A DNA stretch of 64,000 nt, from assembly GCF_001685355.1 (NCBI RefSeq), contig NZ_CP016438.1:1798001-1862000 (forward strand), read 5' to 3'. Numbering within the stretch: position 1 is the first letter of the stretch; the number at the start of each line of letters is the position of its first letter. The stretch is from Streptomyces lincolnensis (lineage in GTDB: Bacteria > Actinomycetota > Actinomycetes > Streptomycetales > Streptomycetaceae). The translations under genes were made by a program, and so were the position numbers. Positions 57,300 through 64,000 of the stretch are shown here, piece after piece. The notes beneath the pieces were generated by a model. It was given only the letters and a program-made list of their open reading frames with translations, did no database searches and was not told the DNA's origin.

Positions 57300-58100
57300 T
57301 CACGCCGTCGGCAGCCAGCCCACCTTCCCGGCCAGCAGCGCGTATCCGACGAACGCCCCGATGTCGAGCAGGGAATGGGCCACCACCAGGGGTCCCACCC
57401 GGCCCCAGCGCCGGTACAGGTACACGAACACCACGCCCATCACCATGTTGCCGATGAAGCCGCCGATGCCCTGGTACAGGTGGTACGAGCCGCGCAGTAC
57501 GGAACTGGCCACCAGTGCGGTGCCCGGCGTCCAGCCCAACTGGCCGAGCCGGCGCAGCAGATAGCCGACCACGATGACCTCTTCGAGGATCGCGTTCTGC
57601 ATCGCCGACAGGATCAGGACCGGGTACTTCCACCAGACGTCGGGCAGCGCCTCGGGCACCACGGTGAGGTTGAAGCCGAGCCCGCGTACGGCCAGGTAGA
57701 AGGCGATTCCGGTACTGCCGATCACCGCGGCGATCCCGGCGCCGCGGCCAAGGTCGGGCCAGGGCCGGGTGCGGTCGAAGCCCAGGGTGCGCAGGCCCTG
57801 CCCCTCGCGCAGCAGGAAGTGCGCGACCAGGGCGACGGGCACCAGCGCCGACGTGATCCCGAACAGCTGCCAGGCCAGATCCAGCCACGGACGGCCGGGC
57901 GCGGCCGAGGCGTTGAGCGTGGCCGCCTGGTCCTTGAGACCGCCCGGCCTGGTGACCGATCCGACGAAGCTGATCAGAGCGGATACACCACTCGCACCGA
58001 GCGAAAGCCCCAGAACAAGCAGGGTCTCGTGCCGGAGGATCCGTCGCGAGAGCCGCTCCGGAGGAGAAGATTCGGCCACCGGGCCCGTCTCTGCCTGCAC
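57300..58100 (-). CDS. CPBP (CAAX-type) intramembrane metalloprotease
   Basis: A 266-residue membrane protein with the CPBP/Abi motifs: E173-E174 in ILEEVIVVGYLLRRL, H207 in SYHLYQG, N218 in IGNMVMG, and H242 in AHSLLD. About eight membrane helices. Family members cleave prenylated or membrane proteins or confer self-immunity to bacteriocins. GTG 58100 is preceded by GTGGAG at 6 nt; GTG 58112 is a weaker option. The long open frame upstream to 58718 is antisense to the VWA gene and not coding. Confidence 0.88.
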   Translation of the reverse strand: MQAETGPVAESSPPERLSRRILRHETLLVLGLSLGASGVSALISFVGSVTRPGGLKDQAATLNASAAPGRPWLDLAWQLFGITSALVPVALVAHFLLREGQGLRTLGFDRTRPWPDLGRGAGIAAVIGSTGIAFYLAVRGLGFNLTVVPEALPDVWWKYPVLILSAMQNAILEEVIVVGYLLRRLGQLGWTPGTALVASSVLRGSYHLYQGIGGFIGNMVMGVVFVYLYRRWGRVGPLVVAHSLLDIGAFVGYALLAGKVGWLPTA

Positions 58101-58292
58101 ACCTGACTCCACTTCAGTATTCCCGCCGCATCCCCATCGCCGTCCCGCTAAGGTCTCGAAACTACTTACGAACATCGTGCGCGACAGGCCGTCGGGGGGA
58201 CGGACGCCGTACGGGGCGTGCCCCCTCCTGCCTGCCGTACGGCCGGACTCCGGCCGAGGTTGTGCAGGCCGACAGGGAGGGGCACCACCGTC

Positions 58293-60065
58293 ATGGGACG
58301 TCACAGCTTGCCCGATCAGTATGGGGCGGGCGCGGGCGACCCCCGTCCCCGGACGCATCGCCGTACGGTGATCCTGGCGACGGCCCTCGTCCTCACCGTC
58401 GCCGGTGGCACGGCGGCCGCCGTCCAGGGCGGTCTGCTCTCCTTCGGCACCTCCTGCCAGGACGACCCCGTACGGCTGAGGCTCGCCGCCTCCCCCGACC
58501 TGGCTCCCACGCTGCGGACCGCGGCGCAGCGGGCGCGGGACGACGACCTGACCTCCGACGGGCGCTGTCTGGCGGTCACGGTGACCGCGCGGGACGCGTA
58601 CAAGGTGGCGGACGAGCTGCTGGCGGGCGAGAAGAGCGACTTCCAGGTGTGGGTGCCGGACTCGGACCTGTGGGTCCAGCGGCTGCGGACGGACCGCGGC
58701 GGGTCGGACGTGTCCCACCTGGGCAACGTGGCCTCCACCCCGATCGGGATGGCGATGGTGCCGGCCGCCGCGAAGTCGCTGGGCTGGCCGCGGAAGACGT
58801 ACAGCTGGGTGGAGCTGGCCGGCGCGGCCCTGCGGAACGACTCGCTCAGGCTCGGCGCGGCCGATCCCGCGCGCAGCGCGACGGGGCTGCTCGCGCTGAC
58901 GCGACTGGCCGGTTCCGCCGCCGGGAGCGCGGACGGCGGCACTCGGGCCGCGGCGATGATGAAGGCCTTGTCCCAGCGCACCTCCGACAGCGACGGGCAG
59001 GTCCTGGACACGCTGCCGCGCGACTCCTCCGGCACCGAACAGGGCAACCCCAGGCGGAACCAGGCACTGGTGCTCACCGAGCAGGCCGCGTTCGCGTACA
59101 ACGACGCCGACGGCGGGGGCAGCCTGGACTTCTTCTACCCGAAGGACGGTTCACCGCGGCTCGACTACCCGTACACGCTGGTCGACGGGTCGGGGCTGAC
59201 GACCGACGAGAGCCGGGCCGCGATCCGCTTCATGAACTATCTGGACCGGCCGGAACAGCGGCAGCTGCTGGAGCTCCGCGGCTTCCGGACGTCGGACGAG
59301 AGGGTGACGGACGCGCTGGTGACGGGGGCCGGCGGCAGCAGGCCGCAGCCGTACGCGGAGCCGGCCGTCCAGCCGCCGCCCGACACCGCGCTCGAAGAGA
59401 CCCTCGGCGTGTGGACGATCACCGTGCAGAGCGCCCGGATCACCACGGTCGTGGACGCCTCCTCGTCGATGTCGGAACGGGTACCGGGCACCGACCGGTC
59501 GCGGATGGACGTCACCAAGGCGTCCCTGCTCCAGGCTCTCGCCACGTTCACACCCGAGGACGAGATCGGCCTGTGGGACTTCTCCACCGAGTTGGACGGC
59601 GACAAGGACTACCGCGTGCTCGTGCCGACCCGCAGGCTCGGCGACCCGGCGGACGGCGGCACCCAGCGCGAGCGCCTCTCGGCCGCGTTCAGCGACCTGA
59701 CGCCGGTGCCCGACGGTGCCACGGGCCTGTACGACACCACGCTCGCGGCGTACAGGGCGGCCACCTCCTCCTACGTCGAGGGGAAGTTCAACGCGCTGGT
59801 GGTGCTGACGGACGGCGTTAACCAGGACCCGGGCAGCATCGAGCGCGCCGATCTCATCTCCCAGCTGGAGAGGCTCAGCAACCCCGAACGCCCGGTTCCC
59901 TTGATCATGATCGCCGTGGGCCCCGACGCCGACCGCGAGGAGGCCGAGCAGATCGCCCGGTCCACCGGTGGCTCCGGCCAGGAGGTCGACGACCCCTCCC
60001 AGATCCACTCGGTCATCCTCAAGGCCATCGTCGCGGCGGGCACCCGGGACACCGACGGGAACTGA
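58293..60065 (+). CDS. Exported substrate-binding-like/VWA domain protein
   Basis: A 590-residue protein. One membrane segment (25-48) precedes an extracellular part. Residues ~57-345 resemble a type II periplasmic binding domain (SBP_bac_11; QVWVPDSDLWVQRL, AAFAYNDADGGGSLDFFYPKDGSPRLDYPYTLV). Residues ~380-585 are a von Willebrand A domain with an intact MIDAS: D388-A-S390-S-S392, a conserved T in PDGATGLYD, and VVLTDGVNQDPG. It may bind a metal ion and a partner protein at the cell surface. GGGAGGGG lies about 10 nt upstream of ATG 58293. The family is common in Streptomyces but its role is unknown. Confidence 0.85.
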   Translation: MGRHSLPDQYGAGAGDPRPRTHRRTVILATALVLTVAGGTAAAVQGGLLSFGTSCQDDPVRLRLAASPDLAPTLRTAAQRARDDDLTSDGRCLAVTVTARDAYKVADELLAGEKSDFQVWVPDSDLWVQRLRTDRGGSDVSHLGNVASTPIGMAMVPAAAKSLGWPRKTYSWVELAGAALRNDSLRLGAADPARSATGLLALTRLAGSAAGSADGGTRAAAMMKALSQRTSDSDGQVLDTLPRDSSGTEQGNPRRNQALVLTEQAAFAYNDADGGGSLDFFYPKDGSPRLDYPYTLVDGSGLTTDESRAAIRFMNYLDRPEQRQLLELRGFRTSDERVTDALVTGAGGSRPQPYAEPAVQPPPDTALEETLGVWTITVQSARITTVVDASSSMSERVPGTDRSRMDVTKASLLQALATFTPEDEIGLWDFSTELDGDKDYRVLVPTRRLGDPADGGTQRERLSAAFSDLTPVPDGATGLYDTTLAAYRAATSSYVEGKFNALVVLTDGVNQDPGSIERADLISQLERLSNPERPVPLIMIAVGPDADREEAEQIARSTGGSGQEVDDPSQIHSVILKAIVAAGTRDTDGN

Positions 60066-60101
60066 CCCCCAGCGCCCCCGGGACCAGAGACCCCGAGGCG
60101 C

Positions 60102-61619
60102 TCACCCCAGAGGCACCGGCTCCAGCAGCCCCACCGGCCACGTGTGCACCGGCTCCCCCTTGTGCATCAGATCGCGGTAACGGCGGGTCGTGGCGGCGAG
60201 CGCGGCGTCGCGGGAGAGGCCGGTTTCCAGGGCCCGGTGGAACGTGGCCGACTGCCAGGACGCGCCGTTGACCCGGCGCCGGCACCGCTCCTCGATCACG
60301 CCGAGGTAGTGGTCCCGGTCGGCGGGTTCGACGCCCCACGCGTCCAGCCCGGCCTCGGCGAGCGGCAACAGTTCGTCGCGTACGAGACTGACCGCGTCGA
60401 TCTCGGCCGTCCCGCCGTACCGGCCCCCTCGGGGCCAGACCAGCCGGGCGTCGATCCCGTGGCGGCACGCGGCGTCGAAGTTGGCCGCGGCCGCCTCGAA
60501 CGGCATCCGGGTCCACACCGGCCGCGACTCCTCGGCGAGGGCGCGGACGACGCCGTAGTAGAAGGCCGCGTTGGCGACGACGTCGGTGACGGTGGGGCCG
60601 GCGGGCAGGACGCGGTTCTCGACGCGCAGATGCGGGACACCGTCGGCGATGCCGTACACCGGGCGGTTCCAGCGGTAGACGGTGCCGTTGTGCAGGACGA
60701 GTTCGGAGAGCTTCGGGACGCCTCCGGCGTCGAGGACGGCGAGGGGGTCCTCGTCGTCGCAGATCGGCAGGAGGGCGGGGTAGTAGCGCAGGTTCTCCTC
60801 GAAGAGGTCGTACGCCGAGGAGACCCACCGCTCGCCGAACCAGGTGCGCGGCCGCACCCCCTGGGCCTGGAGCTCGGGCGGTCGGGTGTCGGTGGACTGC
60901 TGGAACAGCGGCGGCCGGGACTCGCACCACAGCTCCCGGCCGAACAGGAAGGGCGAGTTGGCGCCCACGGCTATCTGCGCGGCGGCGACGGCCTGCGCGG
61001 CGTTCCACACGTCGGCGAAGCGGCCCGGGGTGACCTGGAGGTGCAGTTGCACCGAGGTGCAGGCGGCCTCGGGCGCGATGGACTTCGAGGTGCAGGTCAG
61101 CCGCTCCACACCGTCGATGTCGAGGGCGAACTCCTCGCCCCGGGCGGCGACGATCTGGTCGTTGAGCAGCGCGTAGCGGTCGACGTCGGAGAGATTGGAG
61201 GAGACCAGGTCGTCCCGGTCGAGCGTCGGCAGAATGCCGATCATCACGATCCCCGCGTCGAGCTCACCGGCTTTCCTGTCGGCATACGCCAGGGAGGTGC
61301 GGAGTTCCTCGGAGAGCCGATCGAATACCCGGCCACCCAATCGGTGTGGGGCTATGTTCACTTCCAGGTTGAACATGGCGAGTTCTGTTTGGAAATCTCG
61401 GCTTGCGATACGTTCGAGTACCTGCGCGTTCAACATTCTCGGCATGCCGTCCGCACCCGTGAGATTCAATTCGATCTCCAGCCCCATCAGGTTCCTGGGG
61501 CGGTCGAACCGCTTCTCGGCCAGGAGTCGCTCCAGCCCCGTCAGGCACTGCCGGAGCTTGTCTCGGTAGCGCTGACGATCGGACAGGTCGAACTGGCCTG
61601 CCACGACCTTCTCCCCCAT
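60102..61619 (-). CDS. Glutamate-cysteine ligase (GCS2) family carboxylate-amine ligase
   Basis: A 505-residue ATP-dependent ligase: LMGLEIELNLTGADGMPRML opens the GCS2 fold, with MFNLEVNIAPHRLGG, CTSVQLHLQVTPGRFADVWNAAQAVAA, and SPFLFGRELWCESRPPLFQQSTD as conserved substrate/ATP-site segments. It would join a glutamate or other acidic carboxylate to an amine such as cysteine. In actinomycetes that lack glutathione such proteins serve ergothioneine (EgtA-like) or unknown peptide synthesis. It is longer than YbdK and has no egt genes nearby, so the substrate stays open. It converges with the VWA gene. Confidence 0.87.
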   Translation of the reverse strand: MGEKVVAGQFDLSDRQRYRDKLRQCLTGLERLLAEKRFDRPRNLMGLEIELNLTGADGMPRMLNAQVLERIASRDFQTELAMFNLEVNIAPHRLGGRVFDRLSEELRTSLAYADRKAGELDAGIVMIGILPTLDRDDLVSSNLSDVDRYALLNDQIVAARGEEFALDIDGVERLTCTSKSIAPEAACTSVQLHLQVTPGRFADVWNAAQAVAAAQIAVGANSPFLFGRELWCESRPPLFQQSTDTRPPELQAQGVRPRTWFGERWVSSAYDLFEENLRYYPALLPICDDEDPLAVLDAGGVPKLSELVLHNGTVYRWNRPVYGIADGVPHLRVENRVLPAGPTVTDVVANAAFYYGVVRALAEESRPVWTRMPFEAAAANFDAACRHGIDARLVWPRGGRYGGTAEIDAVSLVRDELLPLAEAGLDAWGVEPADRDHYLGVIEERCRRRVNGASWQSATFHRALETGLSRDAALAATTRRYRDLMHKGEPVHTWPVGLLEPVPLG

Positions 61620-62178
61620 CGAAGCGTCCCTCCTCGGATGGGCGGGCCATCAATCCGGCCGCCGGTCGGTCCCGGGTCAGGTGGGATGATGCCCAGCGAG
61701 GACGATCGATAACGTCCCGGACGGGCCCGGAAGCCGCTACTCTGGCGGATGTGACCGGTGGCACATTCACCGGGCATGGTGCAGTGTGCGGTTTCGAGTT
61801 CCCCGAGAAACTCGTGAAAAACGCCGACGAGAATGGGCCGACCGCCGCCGGAGCATTTCCCGAGGTCATCACTGGTACGGCCCGCAGGGAATCGGGATGA
61901 TTCCCGCGAATCGCCGACCGAATGAACCCTTGCCCGATCCGGCGAAAGCGGCTAGACGAAACATCGTGTGAACATGCGTCGTATAAACTCCGCGAACAAG
62001 GCAGAAGGCCGGCGCTCGGGCCCTCGAACCTGCCGTCAGGTGACGTGCGGCAGGCCTCACCCGCACCCTTGGTCACCGGACCACGACTCCGGCCTCTCTG
62101 ACCCCGTGAGCTGACAGCGCCGTCCGCCCCCGCCCCGCCCGCGCGCCCCTGTGCCTGTCGAATGAGAGGCGACCCACC
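61620..62178. other. Mostly non-coding gap between the GCS2 gene and a hypothetical gene
   Basis: 559 bp of lower GC than the genes around it. The left part should hold the promoter of the GCS2-family gene. One weak small frame (61751-61900) with a leaderless-type -10 is noted separately. Otherwise I see no gene, RNA or clear hairpin. Confidence 0.4.
61751..61900 (+). CDS. Doubtful small ORF, 49 residues
   Basis: GTG 61751 is preceded by TACTCT (61738-61743) at 7 nt, the leaderless pattern of this window, and the frame gives a plausible protein start, MTGGTFTGHGAVCGFEFPEK. Third-position GC is only about 70 percent, well below true genes here, so it may be spurious or recently acquired. Function unknown. 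Confidence 0.28.
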   Translation: MTGGTFTGHGAVCGFEFPEKLVKNADENGPTAAGAFPEVITGTARRESG

Positions 62179-62763
62179 ATGCCGTTGCGTGTCCCCCCGG
62201 CTCCCACGCCCGCCCTGCGTTCCGTCCTCACCGCCCTCGGTTCTCCCACCGCCGTCCGTGAGGCCCGGACCCCTTCCCTGCTCCACGCCAAGGGGCCGGC
62301 CACGCCCGAACTGCCCCTGCCCGTGCACGTCCTCGACGGCGTCGATCCAGCGGGCACTCCCGCCACCCGGCTGGCCGGCTGGCGTTTCCTGATCCACTGC
62401 GGCGGCCGTGCGGTGGCCGCGGCGGAGACCATGCTGACGCCGGACGGCTGGGCGTTCTCGCGCTTCTTCGAGGGCCCGTACATCGCCTCCACCGAGCGCG
62501 CGCTGCGCCAGGCCGAGACCATGACCCAGGCCTACCAGCCGCGCCTGCTGTCGATCCCGCGCCTGTACATGCTCACGCTCTGGCTGCACGGCGACTGCGC
62601 TTCGGACGCCGCCACCGGCCATCCCGCCGCCACCGACCTGCTCGTCCCGCTGGCTCCCGCGCCGCCCGGTATCGCCGCGCACCGGCCGCACCGGGTCTCC
62701 GAGCTCCTCCCGGTGCTGACCCACCGGGTGACTCCGGCCCCACTGCTCGGCTCACCGGCCTGA
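62179..62763 (+). CDS. Hypothetical protein, 194 residues
   Basis: A conserved-looking protein with a folded core: RLAGWRFLIHCGGRAVAAAETMLTPDGWAFSRFFEGPYIASTERALRQAETM and YQPRLLSIPRLYMLTLWLHGD, flanked by Pro/Ala-rich ends. The core pattern recurs in Streptomyces hypothetical proteins (from memory), with no known function. No signal peptide or membrane segment is seen. GAGAGG lies about 10 nt before ATG 62179. It stands alone between gaps of 559 and 369 bp. Confidence 0.75.
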   Translation: MPLRVPPAPTPALRSVLTALGSPTAVREARTPSLLHAKGPATPELPLPVHVLDGVDPAGTPATRLAGWRFLIHCGGRAVAAAETMLTPDGWAFSRFFEGPYIASTERALRQAETMTQAYQPRLLSIPRLYMLTLWLHGDCASDAATGHPAATDLLVPLAPAPPGIAAHRPHRVSELLPVLTHRVTPAPLLGSPA

Positions 62764-62901
62764 GATCCCGCGACACCCTCGTACCCCGCCCCTCGAATTC
62801 CGGGTAGCGGGGTACGACTGTGTATTCGGCGCCCATAGAGTCGTGGGGAGAGTCATACGGAGAGAAGAGCGGTAAGGGCAAAATCCCTCGAAGCCTATTT
62901 C

Positions 62902-62934
62902 GCTCGTACGAGCAGTTAAAGGCTCGAACGAGCC
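62902..62934. promoter_or_regulatory. Paired palindromes upstream of the DUF5999 gene
   Basis: GCTCGTACGAGC (62902-62913) and GGCTCGAACGAGCC (62921-62934) share the half-site GCTCG and have centres exactly 20 bp apart. They lie in the 369-bp non-coding gap 62764-63132, which otherwise holds no gene that I can support. Confidence 0.55.
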
Positions 62935-63132
62935 GGACAAGGCCTCTTCCCCGCACGGACTAGCCCCTTCCGGCCATCTCGAACCACCCGAAGGGACAGT
63001 GCAGTTGGGATGAACCATCCGACCGGGCGATGCGTCATCAACCTGTGAAGAGATGGTGATGCGAAATCCCTGCGGATTGACGCCCGGGGGGCAACACTGG
63101 GTTCGGACCAAGTTTCGCAACGGGGGACCGAG

Positions 63133-63369
63133 ATGACCACGACACAGCGAGAGATCCCACCAATGTGCCAGCACCAGCCACTGTGCCCGACAGCCGATTC
63201 CGCCGACCGGGAATCCGCCCGCCTCATGGCGCACCACCCGGAGCAGGGCTGGAGCCTGCTGTGCAACGGCGTTCTGCTCTTCGAGGACACCGGCGAGCTC
63301 CTGCCGGACGGACGAGTCATCGCTCCGCACCGCCCGATGGGCGGCGTACAGGTGATGACTGCCGCCTGA
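63133..63369 (+). CDS. DUF5999 family small protein
   Basis: A 78-residue protein with the DUF5999 core: MCQHQPLCPTADSADRESARLMAHHPEQGWSLLCNGVLLFEDTGELLPDGRVIAPHRP. Two Cys near the start and one in LLCNG could bind metal or form a disulfide. Function unknown, but the family is almost universal in Streptomyces. ATG 63133 follows GGGGGA at 5-6 nt; many relatives begin at the second Met (63163), so the first ten residues are uncertain. The paired palindromes at 62902-62934 may control it. Confidence 0.85.
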   Translation: MTTTQREIPPMCQHQPLCPTADSADRESARLMAHHPEQGWSLLCNGVLLFEDTGELLPDGRVIAPHRPMGGVQVMTAA

Positions 63370-63570
63370 GCCGAGCGGCACGGGCGATGCACCCCGCCGC
63401 CCGCAGTACTCCAGGGGCCGGCTCGCAGCGACCGACTGCGCACCGGCCCCGACGTATGTCCAGGGGCGATCACTCCCTGTGATACCTTGTGTATACCCCC
63501 ACGTTCCGGAAGACTCCTGGAAGTTTCGTGGACCTGCTCGGTGAGCAGGGACTCCGACGGAGGTGGGGAA

Positions 63571-64000
63571 GTGGCAGCACGCGAGGCCGACGCCGAGCCG
63601 GTGCACGAGGCCCGGGGCAAGGTCACCATCACGGAGATCGCCCGGGAGGCCGGCGTCTCGGTACCGACGGTGTCCCGGGTGGTCAACGGACGGTCCGACG
63701 TCTCTCCGTCGACCCGGGCTCGGGTCGAGGACCTGCTGCAACGGTACGGCTACCGCAAACGCCCGGCCGCTCCCGGCACCCGCGCCGCCCTGCTCGACCT
63801 CGTCTTCAACGACCTGGACAGCCCCTGGGCGGTGGAGATCATCCGAGGTGTGGAGGAGATCGCCCACGCGTCCGGTGTCGGCACGGTCGTCTCGGCGATC
63901 CACGGGCGCAGTGGCGACGCCCGTGAATGGCTGCGCAATCTGCGGGCCCGCGCCTCCGACGGCGTCATCCTCGTCACCTCGGCCCTGGAGCCGATCCTGC
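63571..64000 (+). CDS. LacI family transcriptional regulator, 3' end cut off
   Basis: The first 143 residues of a LacI-type regulator. The HTH is VTITEIAREAGVSVPTVSRVVNGRSDVSPSTRARVEDLLQRYGYR (~18-62), including the hinge, followed by the start of the periplasmic-binding-like effector domain (ALLDLVFNDLDSPWAVEIIRGVEEIAH). GTG 63571 has GGAGG 7-8 nt upstream. It runs off the right edge. A TTCCGGAA palindrome (63503-63510) followed by GGAAGTTTC lies in its upstream region and may be an autoregulatory site. LacI regulators usually control sugar uptake genes, which would lie outside the window. Confidence 0.9.
   Translation, partial: MAAREADAEPVHEARGKVTITEIAREAGVSVPTVSRVVNGRSDVSPSTRARVEDLLQRYGYRKRPAAPGTRAALLDLVFNDLDSPWAVEIIRGVEEIAHASGVGTVVSAIHGRSGDAREWLRNLRARASDGVILVTSALEPIL

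Noticed and set aside
61786..61971. 61-codon plus-strand frame in the gap before 62179
   Set aside because: Arg-rich product with low third-position GC and no ribosome binding site or -10 box at a fitting distance.

Overview
The window is a chromosomal stretch of a high-GC actinomycete, almost certainly a Streptomyces. Codons are strongly G/C-ending, GTG starts are common, several genes appear to be leaderless, and the gene content is typical: a third EF-Tu gene (tuf3), Tat signals, DUF5999, a PadR regulator with a Gly/Pro-rich head, and SUKH-4 proteins. The order tuf3 - thiolase - uppP - lnt - ung - two SDRs recalls the SCO13xx core region of S. coelicolor (from memory). I see no tRNA, rRNA, CRISPR array, complete insertion sequence or biosynthetic core gene.

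Layout. 1-12 kb is mostly housekeeping and stress genes: a truncated alanine-dehydrogenase-like gene, a possible cold-adaptation cassette (cold-shock protein, fatty acid desaturase, CoA-binding protein), an APC permease, pobA, a divergent ArsR/zinc-efflux pair, an XRE-cupin/DMT pair, an acyltransferase, a gamma carbonic anhydrase-like protein and DedA. 12.1-17.4 kb is the most unusual region, a minus-strand array of a SUKH-4/deaminase fusion, a P-loop ATPase with a WD40-like C-terminus, a 563-residue polymorphic toxin with a C-terminal nucleic acid deaminase, and a SUKH-4 immunity protein. 17.5-29 kb holds a nucleotidyltransferase, a Tat-exported GH3 glycosidase, a sigma-like/zinc-finger/ricin fusion, galU, a thioesterase, tandem paralogous membrane-anchored proteins with EF-hand-like loops, a spermidine-synthase-like protein and tuf3. 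29-45 kb carries envelope and repair genes (TVP38, uppP, lnt, ung), a thiolase with a divergent HxlR regulator, an oligopeptide-binding lipoprotein, two SDRs, and an overlapping HipA-kinase/DUF3037 pair. 45-54 kb is rich in flavin/PPOX proteins, one-component regulators (LysR, MocR) and DMT exporters. 54-64 kb holds small regulators and enzymes, a MITE-like element at the phzF-like stop codon, a CPBP protease, a VWA protein, a GCS2-family ligase and a truncated LacI regulator.

Regulatory sequence is informative. At least fifteen genes have a TANNNT-like -10 box only 6-8 nt before the start codon and no ribosome binding site, the signature of leaderless mRNAs. Several divergent pairs carry clear palindromes. 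Two hairpins could control translation (csp leader, permease leader). A 13-codon reading frame followed by two hairpins precedes one DMT exporter and may be an attenuator. Two inverted copies of a ~52-bp dispersed repeat, 11-bp iterons, a 23-bp minisatellite and a CTAG-flanked MITE complete the repeats. Starts were chosen by ribosome binding site, leaderless pattern and family alignment from memory; no similarity search was run.
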